A DNA stretch of 64,000 nucleotides from the NCBI GenBank assembly GCA_947683425.1, contig CANTUQ010000055.1:6206501-6270500 (forward strand), given 5' to 3'. Below are positions 43,480 through 53,392 of this stretch, one piece after another; positions within the stretch are counted from its first letter, which is position 1; each line of letters starts with the position of its first letter. Under the pieces are notes generated by a model. The model searched no databases and was not told where the DNA came from. It worked only from the letters and a program-made list of their open reading frames with translations. A program made the position numbers and the translations under genes. This DNA is from Excoecaria cochinchinensis. Its lineage: Eukaryota > Streptophyta > Magnoliopsida > Malpighiales > Euphorbiaceae.

Positions 43480-46334
43480 TGTAGACACCGGGTCCTGAGT
43501 CAGCCTAGATTGAAGTTATCCAATGATGATAATTGCCTTTACAGGCTTAAAAGGTTAAAAGTGATGATTTTCTCGTCAAATTTGCATTTTAGAGTGAAAA
43601 ATTAGAAAATAATAAAAATATTTAAAAAATTAATTTTGAAAAATGGGGGCTTAAAATTATAGTGTTTTTAGTCAATTTAAAAAAAAAAGAAAAAAAAATA
43701 AAAAAATTTTCGGACCGCGAGTGTCGGGCGCGGCAGCGCGCAGGCGCGCTGGGCGCGATTTGGCAACACGTAGCGTCGCCAATGCTGCGCGTCGCTAAAA
43801 AGCGACGCGCAGCGTTGTGCGCACTGCGCGCTCCTGCGCGCGGATTTCACGCAGCCTGGCTGCGTGAGGCCGTCGCTCTATAGCGACGGGCTTCCTGGCC
43901 GCCGCTACAGGGTCTGATACCCTTTTTCAATTTTTCAGCCTTTTTTCCGATTTTTTCACCCAAAAATCCATTTTTTATCCCCTTTTTTTGGGGTTTTTGA
44001 CTTCAAATTAAATTCTAAAATATTTTTTTAGATAATTAAATAATAAAACTTGATTTTATCATTAAAAATAAAGGAATTTTGTGTTAAAATAGGTTTTTTA
44101 CTTAATTAAATTAGGGCAACCTTTTTTATCCTATAAAGACTTTATGATGAAATCAAAAGGAGGCTCCTCCACACATTTTTAGACCTAAAATTTCCAGAAT
44201 TCTTCTTCTTCTATTTTCTCTTTAAAAATTCCAGATTTATTCCACAACCAAAGATCAAAAAAGAAAAATCAAATGTTTCATTCTTTTTCCAACATAATTT
44301 CTTCTAAACATATTTTTTAGGGGAAGTTTTGTTGTTTGATTTAATTTTTGAGACAAATAGAATAATTATTTGTTCTCAAAATTGTTTTTAATCTTTTATT
44401 TTGTGTTCAATAAAACTTTTTCATTGATTTTGTTTTGAATCTCTTTTTGATAAAAAATTGATTTTGAGACAAATAAAATAATTATTTGTCATCAAAATCT
44501 AATTTTTATTTGATTTTCTAAAATAAAACTTCAATCAATTTTTTGATATGAACAAAGTGATTGATTGTTCCTGAAATCATTTTTCTTTATTTTAATCAAT
44601 AAAAAACTTTTTTTTTTTTATTCAAAATCATTTCTTTAGGCAAAGGTATCAATTCTTTGTTCTTAAAGAATTTTTGATCATTTTTTTTTCATGTTTCTTG
44701 GAATAAAATTCCAACATTTTCATCATATTTCAGTCTAATATTGTGAATCATCAAACAAAGAAATCGATCATCTTTTACCTTCATCGAATCCGAAACTCTG
44801 AGGGTAAACATTCTGGGCTTGTTCTTATTATTTCTTTTGGTTCATATCTAATTTATTTATGTATATTTTATTTTATTGTTTTCATTTATTTTATTTATTT
44901 CAGATTTGTTTTATTTAATTTGTTTATATATGATTTTTATTCATATAAATATTGATTGTTTATTAATTTTAACATGTAATTAATTTATTTCACTTTAATT
45001 CATCATTATTTTTAACATGTAATTAATAAATTCATTTTAATTGATATTTTTGCCATGTACATGGTTTATATCATTTGTGAACATATTTAATTAATCATAT
45101 TGTTCATTTAATTGTTTTCATCATTCTTTAATTGTTTTCATTTATTATTCTTTTCTTTATCATTTTATATATTCTTTGATTCATTTATCTTCATCATGAT
45201 TGTTATCATGTTCATATTTTTACATGTATTATTTAATTAACATGTTTATTTTATTTTCATCACATCATTTAATCATTTGCCATACATAATGCATGTTTCT
45301 CATTTATTTTGGTTTGTTAACATTTTGATTCCATTATCATTCTTTTCATATCATCTTATTTTATTTTAATTTGTTATTCATTATTTTGTATGTTTAATTG
45401 ATTTTATTGATTTAATCACTAACATTATTTTATTTGTATTTTGTTTTTATGTCTAAACTCATTTTTCGCTTGGGCGTTTTTGCGAGCACATCGGGAGGTC
45501 CAAAAAGGCTCGTTTGGTTCATACATTTATTTTCTTTATTTGTAATATTTTATTTAATTTTGCCATATAATTTTCTTGTAAAATTCTTTATTTAGGTACG
45601 TTAGAAAGAAAATCACAAAAACGTTTCTATTAATTAACTTGACATTTTTTTTCTAAATAAAAGGGGACCAATGTCCTAGTTTTTCATACCCAAATAAATC
45701 ATCACATCAAAACTGTTTCATAATAAATATGCATGCGAGGACCAATGTTCTCACTATTAATGAATAACCCGTTTTATGCATGTATTTCACTTTTATAAAT
45801 GAGAGTTGTATTCCGCTCCTAGTGTTATTGTAATTTGTTTTTAAATGCTTTATTTTGGATTTTGCTTACATTTACCGCTTTTGATATGAATGATTGCGCC
45901 TTTAATTTAAATTGCATTGTGTGGAAAGTTGATGAAACAATGAATTCAAAACTTAATTATAATATTAATCAAGGTATAAATAAATGAGAAGTCCCGAACC
46001 AGCTCTGGTCTTTGGGCTCAAGAGGCTAGAGGTTTACCCTCCAAGACACCTCTTGTGTCACGAGGCTTTAGCGTTAATCCTAGGCTCCTTAGGGCGAGAG
46101 GTTTACCTTCCCCCTTTGGCTGGCCCAAAATGGATACTAAGCGCAGTCTTAGGCTCTCCGAGGCGAGAGAAACTTTCCCAATGTTCTATTGGGTGGCGAC
46201 TCCATGAAACCTCCTTGTTGCCCAACATAGACGCACTTGCAATTTATTGCAAGCTGTCAACAGACCCATAATTGCCCGATCGCCCACGTGCGGGCGGTCA
46301 TAGGGGCGGCCGCGGGGATCCGACGCGCGTCACA
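43480..46334 (+). mobile_element. Tat 3' LTR, complete (2,855 bp)
   Basis: TGTAGACACCGGGTCCTG to CGCGTCACA. It carries a GC hairpin block (43715-43889), a TATAAAG box at 44132 and an internal copy of the primer-site core TGGCGACTCCA at 46194-46204. The right flank is a minus-strand Tat RT, showing insertion into another element. Confidence 0.92.
43715..43889. repeat. Three perfect hairpins in Tat 3' LTR
   Basis: Arms GCTGCGCGTCGCT (43784-43796) and its complement (43801-43813), loop AAAA; TCACGCAGC (43847-43855) and GCTGCGTGA (43859-43867), loop CTG; CCGTCGCT (43870-43877) and AGCGACGG (43882-43889), loop CTAT. CpG-dense, flanked by AT-rich DNA. Confidence 0.93.
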
Positions 46335-46879
46335 CTATACATCATTCAAGCCGCTGCGCTGTCTACTAAGACGTCAATGTATGGCAAAGGGAAGTCATCC
46401 TTTGGACAAGCTTTGTTAAAATCCCGATAGTCCACGTATACTCGCACTTTACCATTCTTTTTATCTACCGGGACGATGTTGGCCAACCAAGTCGGGTATT
46501 TAACTTCAACAAGAAACTTCGCCTCAATCTGCTTATGAATTTCTTCCTTTACCTCCTCCTCCCATTCTGGCCTAAGTTTTCTTAGTTTTTGGTCTGGGTA
46601 CGTTGGTATAGCGTGTTCAGTGATTTCGTGATCAACTCTTGGCATGTCTTCATAGGTCTAGGCAACGACTTTTTCATATTTCTTTAAAATTCTCTCGAAT
46701 TTTATTCTCTCTTCGGGAGTTACATTAGATGCTATCAAGATTTTCTTTGGATTTTCCAAAGTTCCGAGATTAAATAGAGTACCATAAGTTGAATCAATGT
46801 CAAATATAAATGAATCATGACCATCATTATGCATAGTGAAATTATCAGAAACATCACACAAGTAAGTAAAATTGTTCAT
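46335..46879 (-). pseudogene. Minus-strand Tat reverse transcriptase, truncated
   Basis: Frame 46645-46346 has PTWLANIVPVDKKNGKVRVY and DFNKACPKDDFPLPYID, the RT fingers of Tat elements, ending where the plus-strand Tat element begins. The frame upstream (46879-46658) has no clear domain but continues in the RT direction. Palm, RNase H and integrase are lost to the left. Confidence 0.8.
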
Positions 46880-48019
46880 ATTATTAATTGAATTGGAAAC
46901 ATCAGAAATATTATCAAAGAGTTCAGGAATAAAAAGAAAATCTAAGTTACTATCTTCTTCTTTCTCTACCGATGCAGATGTTGCAGCCGATAGTTGGGTA
47001 TCATTTTGGCATTTCGAAGGCCCTGCACCAACCGCCTATAAAACTTCAACCTGCTCCTCTAGAGCTTCATCTACCATCTTCTCCTTGCCCTTCACTCTAG
47101 TGGCCATTAACCACTCGATGATAATCTCTTCGGGTGATTCTCGGTCCCAGACAGTCCCCTTGGTCATCATTTCTTCATCTTAAAAGCCCTCTACTAGCTT
47201 GATCAATCCAATGTCCCAATTGAAGACATCTTTAAAAACCTCAAATCCCAGTATGACTCTTTCGTCCACCCACTGAGGCTCATCTTCTCTTGCATAGGCA
47301 CATACTGAGGTGGCCGGCACAAAGCTTTCCTTAATGTGAGGGATCTCACTAGCTGCCTTCTTCCTCAGCATCGTCGTGCCCTTATATCCGAGGTCCCTTC
47401 GACCTTTCTGACCTCTCGTTGTAATGGCAGCTTGTGACCCCTTGGAGTTTTTTCCCAAACCAGCTCTCGAAAGGAAAGACATCCTATTCATCATGTTCAC
47501 CACTTGAGGGCTTCCTGCGATGCCATCTTCCTTACCAATCATAGCTACGTGAAATCAGTTGAAGGGTTGTTTCGCAATCTCCAACATGTATACCTGGTTC
47601 TCCCTATCAGCTTTGATTATCACTACCTGCTCCTCATGTGGGATCATGATCATCTGATGCAAGGTAGATGGCACCCCTCCTAACTTGTGAAACCACGGTC
47701 TGCCCAATAGTGCCCAAAAATTGGCTAGAATATGGAGGACTACAAACTCCACCTCCGTCTCTATCGACCCGGTCTTAACCATTGTCCTGAATGTCCCTGA
47801 TGCTTGCCTCTAGGAGTTGTCATAAGCAGTGATGGTAAGATCTGACTTGCTCAACATGTCCTCCGATACCCCAAAAGCTTCTATTGCCACCAAAAGGCAT
47901 ACATTTATGGAGGAACCATCATCCACCATAACACAAGTAGTGTGCTTTTCATTGGCCATTAACCACTCGATGATAATCTCTTCGGGTGATTCTCGGTCCC
48001 AGAAAGTCCCCTTGGTCAT
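46880..48019 (-). pseudogene. Minus-strand Tat protease region with duplicated segment
   Basis: The protease is split: TTCVMVDDGSSINVC (48019-47810 frame), then NFWALLGRPWFHKLGGVPS (47782-47555 frame). A linker frame (47542-47180) with WDIGLIKLVEGF follows. The linker is duplicated (see the direct repeat entries). Stops separate the frames. Confidence 0.7.
47101..47594 (-). repeat. About 495-bp direct repeat, copy 1
   Basis: Near-identical to 47953-48449 in the same orientation. It spans the protease-RT linker (TGGCCATTAACCACTCGATG to CGCAATCTCCAACATG). Confidence 0.85.
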
Positions 48020-48449
48020 GATTTCTTCATCTCAAAAGCCCTCTACTAGCTTGATAAATCTAATGTCCTAATCGAAGACATCTTTAAAAACCTCAAATCC
48101 TGGTACGAATCTTCCGTCCACCCACTGAGGCTCATCTTCTCCCGCATAGGCACATACTGAGGCGGCCGGCACAAAGCTTTCCTTAATGTGAGGGATCTCA
48201 CCAGCTGCCTTCTTCCTCAGCATCGTCGCGCCCTTATATTCGAGGTCCCTTAGATCCTTCTAACCTCTCGTTGTAATGGCAGCTTGTGGCCCCTCGGAGT
48301 TTTTTTCCAAACCAGCTCTCGGAAGGAAAGACATCCTCTTCATCATGTTCACCACTTGAGGGCTTCCTACGATGTCATCTTCCTTACCAATCATAGCCAC
48401 ATGAAATCCATTGAAGGGTTATTTCGCAATCTCCAGCATGGATACTTGG
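47953..48449 (-). repeat. About 495-bp direct repeat, copy 2
   Basis: Second copy of the linker, lying between gag and the protease fragments on the minus strand. Its presence before the protease is abnormal for a gag-pro-pol order. Confidence 0.85.
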
Positions 48450-49062
48450 GTTTTGAAATTTTGAGGGATTAGATCCTCTCCCTCAATCTCTTTATCTTCA
48501 GGGTTTATCCCCTTCCCAATTGTCAACATTTGAGATATCGCCTTGAACATTTCCCCCATGTTCTTCCATATAACCTCCTCTGTCTGCGGTGCCTTGCCTC
48601 TCACCACTACGGGTTATTCGTACTCATCCTCTACATAGTCTTCTTCTAGCCTGTGGGCCCCTCATCTTCTCTGATCTGAAGTAGCTCTAAGATCTACTGG
48701 TAGGGGATGTACTTCCTTCAGGGGATCATCTCTAGCCGCCTCCCAATTTATTTTGACCTACAGGGGGAGCGATTGGGTTTGGCTTAGCAAAGGGTGCCAT
48801 GGCTGCTATCAGGTTTCCCATCATGACCATCATTCGGTTCTCAAATTCTTCCAACTTCCGACCGACTTCCTCTGTGATCATAGCTCTGGTTGTATCTGCC
48901 TCTCTCGATAGGTTTGACATATCACTGTCTATGGAGAATTTGGAGGAGGTAGCTTCACTGCTTTTCGAGAGTGACTCTGAATATTCCACCCTTTCTGGTA
49001 GTTTAAAGATCGGGTTTCTATCCAATCATCCGTGGGGACCTCTAGACCACCTATGTGGATCT
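48419..49062 (-). pseudogene. Minus-strand Tat gag, broken
   Basis: The frame 49025-48732 has KLEEFENRMMVMMGNLIAAM, matching the coiled-coil-like part of the gags at 39565 and 62062. A second frame (48607-48419) gives a later gag part (MFKAISQMLTIGKGINPEDK) and then fuses into the duplicated linker. Capsid core and zinc motif are missing. Confidence 0.7.
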
Positions 49063-49828
49063 ATGATGGCTACAAAATGTAGTTGTCAGGATGATGCATG
49101 AATGACATATGATGCATGGTCGTGCTATGCAACATCTACAACCACATGCAAGCAAATAGATTTTTCCACCCTTATTACTCCCACACATGAGGTCACGTTG
49201 TCTCTTTCCTAAGTGGGCTTAATCCATGGGTTAATAGGGAGCCCAATGGATGCATATGGTGCACGGCGATAAACCGACAGCATAACATCTCTTAACTATT
49301 GTGCATACGTATGGCTTTTGATCATTGTGTATTTAGGCTGTCTAAATAAATTGACATGGGCTTATTGGGGCATGATAGCCTTTGATTAGGTGACCAATCA
49401 ATTTATTTGGGTCTATCCAATACACAGTAATCCATACAGAAAGTATGGTATTATGGTTCATACCACCTAGGGGAAGTATCTATTTCCATTACATGAGCTT
49501 TGGTCAGGGTAATGATACTTTTAGGTTACCCAAGCATGATCCTTGCCAATGGGTCTAGCTCCTCATGAGCATAATAACCATTTGGGTCATCATTTAATAC
49601 ACCAAATGGTACTAGACTTGGGTTGGTGATTTTTCCTAACACTTCCCCACATTGAGTGAACGTAGGGTCGTGCTTTAGAAATGTACCGGGATTAAAAGAG
49701 GGACCAAACTAGCGTAGATCTAAGGCTCTAATGAAATGCTATATAGTGTCGAAAGAGGATGAAATTTTTAAATTAAAATTCGATCATATGTTTTAACCAA
49801 GGTACTTTCGAAGTGAGGCCTCAATTAT
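49063..49828 (-). other. Leader of minus-strand Tat element
   Basis: Counterpart of 38829-39564 on the opposite strand. No gene is seen. Confidence 0.6.
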
Positions 49829-49845
49829 CCCCAGTGGAGTTACCA
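49829..49845 (-). other. Decayed Tat primer binding site
   Basis: Minus strand TGGTAACTCCACTGGGG, one change from TGGCGACTCCACTGGGG region at two positions. Confidence 0.7.
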
Positions 49846-49848
49846 ATA

Positions 49849-51099
49849 TGATGCATGTCGAACCTGGGAGGCCCCAAAAATCCGCTTTAAGGGTATTTGA
49901 GAGAGGTTCATAAGACCCATAAGGATTACGGGGGCATCTATTTTTGGTAACAGGAGGTGTTTTGGAGTCACCGCCTAATAAAATATTGGAAAAGTTCATC
50001 TAGCCTCACTGAGCCTAAGACAGTGTGTATATGTCTATTTTGGGCAACTAAAGGTATTTTGGAATTCCCATTCTAATAGGACATCGAAAAGATTCATCTA
50101 ACCTCATGAAGTCTAAGACAATGCGTATGGGTCTATTTTGGGCAGCAGGAGATATTTTGGAATTTCCTTTCCAACAGAACATTGGAAAGGTTCATCTAAC
50201 CTCGTGAAGCCTAAGACCAAAGAGAGTTCGGGACTCTACTCTTATTCATACCTCGATTAAAGTTATAAGTAAGTTTTGAATTTAAGATTTAATCCCTTTT
50301 TTCATACAGTTCAATGTAGTAATTAAAACTCAGATCAATCACATAGGGGAAAGTGGTAAATCGAATAAACCCCAAAACAAAATTATAAAAGTACGATAAT
50401 TTATAACAAAACTAGGGGCGAAATACAACACCCAAGGTAAATGAATGGAAAATAAAAAAGCATACATAAAGCAGGAACACTCTTTTTGGGGTGAGGACAT
50501 TGGTCCTCGCATGCATGTTCAGAAAAAATAATATCAGAGTGACAATTTGGTTTGGAGGGAAAATTAGGACATTGGTCCTGTTTTATTTAAGGAAAAGCCT
50601 CATTCATTTGTAGAAATTGCTTGCCACTTTTTATATTCATAAATATAAAGAAAACATTTATGATAAATTGGAATTAAAAAGAATAAACTAAAAATAGGGT
50701 AAAGAAAATAAACCAAATTGACGTCCTCGAATCATCCTAGCTGGATCTCTTTCTCAACATCCCATATTTAGTAAAATAATGAAACTCACAAAATACAAAT
50801 AACACGTTAGTGGAATAATAAAGATAAAATAATGATGACAAAATGAAATATCAGAGGTAACATAAATAATTGGAATAAAAAAAGGAATAAATTACCTTAA
50901 AATGAAAAGAAAATAAGTTTAAAGAAAGGAATCAAAGAAATAACAAAGAAAGGGAGAAAAGGCGGCCTAGGGATGGCCAGACCGCGCGAGCGACGGCCGT
51001 CCCTTGGTTGACCAATGGGCAAAAAATATCTTTCCCGACAGCCCATCGCTCGCTTGAGTGATGGTCGTCGATGAAGGCTTCAGTTCGTCGCTCACCCTA
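49849..51099 (-). mobile_element. Minus-strand Tat 5' LTR, right-hand interruption at 51100
   Basis: Shares ordered words with the LTR at 55986-58379 (for example the repeated GGAAAGGTTCATCTAA region and the GC block at 50986-51064). It is interrupted by a solo LTR and resumes at 52935. Confidence 0.75.
51043..51064. repeat. CCATCGCTC inverted repeat in minus-strand Tat LTR
   Basis: CCATCGCTC (51043-51051) and GAGTGATGG (51056-51064), 8 of 9 paired, loop GCTT. The homologous LTR has it at 57050-57074. Confidence 0.75.
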
Positions 51100-51470
51100 T
51101 GTAGCGATTTCAACAAGTGTACTGAATCGGCAAGTAATAAAATGGGGTATAATTAGGACCCCAAGTTATCGTACCCAAGGGATTGTGTGTGCAAGTTAAG
51201 ATAATTAAGAATTCCCAATTTGTTGTGTGTATGAGTTATCTATTAATTAAATTAGAAATTAAACAGCTTAAAATATGCAAGTAAAACTTAATAAATTAAA
51301 CTGACAAAAGTTTTACAGAAAGAATTAATCTGACGAAATTTGACAAGTAAAGAAATCAATATAAAAGAAACGTTGCTCGGGTTCACTCATCCACCCTATA
51401 TCCAAATATGAATTAAATTAATCTGAAAAACATATACGAATGAATTCGGGATAACCCTCTTAACCTAAGC

Positions 51471-51560
51471 GTCCCATTCCGGAGCAAGCTACTCTAATTG
51501 CATGACGTCCCATTCCGGAGCAAGCTACTCTAATTGCATGACATCCCATTTCGGAGCAAG
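51471..51560. repeat. 36-bp tandem repeat, about 2.5 copies
   Basis: GTCCCATTCCGGAGCAAGC begins at 51471 and 51507, with ATCCCATTTCGGAGCAAGC at 51543. Confidence 0.85.
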
Positions 51561-52334
51561 CCATACAATTAGCCTAAGCACGGGTCTAAAATCCTAAGTT
51601 CGGTTTGCTTTCCCATTCCGGAGCCAAACAACCCAAAACTCATTTAGCTCACTCCCCACTCTAGACTTAAACCATAAAATGCTGCACATCTAGAGTCCCA
51701 TTCTAGACTAGTCTAAAAGATACAGCATACATGATAGAAAAATTGAGTATAAAAATTCAAAGCATTCAATCCATACAAGCTTAACAACCAACAAAGATAC
51801 ATGATAAAAACCATACATCAAAGCTGAAAAATAACTTGAAAAATTAAATACCATAAATTAAACAATAAGCAACAGTGAGATAAACCATCCATTCATATAT
51901 ATAAATTCTATAGATGTTCAAAATTCACATCATGGGTAGGGGATTCAAAGATCCCCCAAACAACTATGGAACTACTCACGATCCATTAAAAAATATAGAG
52001 GAAAAAGGATAGAATAAACCCAGAAATTCATTGAGGAAGAAATCCCAGTTGAATCCCACGTTCTTCAATCTTCTTCTTCGAATCTTCGATGGAAAAATAC
52101 ATGAAACTATGGAAATCTAAATATAAATGTTGTGTATTTAAATTTGATCAATGCGTTTTTATTAGAATTCTCTCTATTTGTAATATCAAAATCAAGGAAA
52201 TAAATAAACCCTAATGTTAAGAACAAAAGAAAAGCTTAAAAAATTCCAGATCTAAAAACCCTATTTTAAAAACAGATAAAAATTAATCTCTCCAGCAGCC
52301 AAACAGGAATCTGGTATTTATAGATCCAGAGGGG

Positions 52335-52745
52335 TCATGGTGACAATGAAATGCTTGTTACCATGAGGCACCACAGGTTACGGTGACAACCAAATGGTTG
52401 TCACTGTTAGGTTATCGAAGAAACGAATCTGCTTGGATGCACAGGAGGAGGTCACAGTGACAACCAACTTTGTTGCCACCGTGAGATGCCTGATTTCAGC
52501 TACTGCCCTGGATAAGTCTATGTCACGGTGACAATGACATTGGTTGTCACCGTGATGTACTTCAACCCTCGATTCTGCCTTGGAAATCTTTATGTCACGG
52601 TGACAACCAGAAAAGTTGCCACCGTGAGGTAATTCCTCTTTGCAATCTGCCGGATAAGAATCTATGTCACAGAGGTCCACATAACTAGAATTCTGTCTTT
52701 GACAAAATTGTATGTCATGGTCACAACCATTTGGTTATGACCGTG
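52335..52745. repeat. Array of six hairpins, TCACGGTGACAA word
   Basis: Inverted pairs of TCACGGTGACAA and TTGTCACCGTGA recur about every 60-90 bp. The best has perfect 12-bp arms (52523-52534 and 52544-52555). Others near 52336, 52378, 52451, 52595 and 52713 have 1-3 mismatches; a half-copy occurs near 52664. Confidence 0.92.
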
Positions 52746-52934
52746 AGGTACCTGAAATTCCTACAACCCAAAATCAAACTCAATTAAAATGTCCTCCAAA
52801 ATGCATAAAAACCTAAATTAACTAAATTTGATAAAATTACCCAAAAGTAACCACAACACAACAATAAACACAACTAAGAACCCAAAAATCACATGAAAAG
52901 ACGAACGAAACTACATACTAAATTGAAGTTATCA

Positions 52935-53135
52935 TCCTAGACCTCAAAAAAAAGGGAAAGACCAAATAAAAACCAAACTTTTCACTTTCAATCCTTTTTT
53001 TTTGCAATAAATTATCAATAAAGCAAGAAAATGATAAAAATTAGTATATTAAAATGAATTAATTCACATTTAGTCCATAATGTTTACCCTCGAAAAGTTG
53101 ATTTTCAGAGGGTAGAAGTCCACGACTCTATTAAC
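52935..53135 (-). mobile_element. Minus-strand Tat LTR, far part
   Basis: Continues the LTR after the solo LTR; TTTACCCTCGAAAAG near 53083 is the reverse counterpart of the CTGAGGGTAAA segment in plus-strand Tat LTRs. The LTR start (TGTAGACACC) is not found, so it is truncated at about 53135. Confidence 0.5.
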
Positions 53136-53392
53136 ACAGGCTATTACTCATAATTATATATCGTTCGCATAATATTCACATAATATTCCAATCCATATCA
53201 TTCACATAATATTGTCATTCTTGTAATATTCGTATCACTCACATATTCATCATATTTACAAACATTTACTCTGTTCGCATAATAATCATCACACTTTCAA
53301 ATAAAACAATAGCATCATCCCACGAAACATTCATAACAATGCTAAATAAATTTCATAATCATTTGAGCTTATACATATATACTCATATCATT
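53136..53392. other. Unassigned AT-rich DNA
   Basis: ATAATATTC-like repeats but no gene or known repeat family. Possibly an edge variant of the 1,036-bp repeat that follows. Confidence 0.35.

Larger units (their letters stand above)
51100..52934. mobile_element. Solo LTR of 1,835 bp inside the minus-strand Tat LTR
   Basis: Starts TGTAGCGATTTC and ends GAAGTTATCA, TG to CA, flanked by CCCTA (51095-51099) and TCCTA (52935-52939), a 5-bp target duplication with one mismatch. It contains a 36-bp repeat (51471, 51507, 51543) and the hairpin array at 52335-52745. Family not identified; it is unrelated to the other LTRs here. Confidence 0.65.

Noticed and set aside
43662..43883. 73-codon alanine/arginine-rich frame
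   Set aside because: Entirely the GC hairpin block of the Tat LTR.
47829..48071. Plus-strand frame, with similar frames at 46872 and 48799
   Set aside because: Antisense of minus-strand Tat gag-pro; similarity between them comes from the 495-bp duplication.
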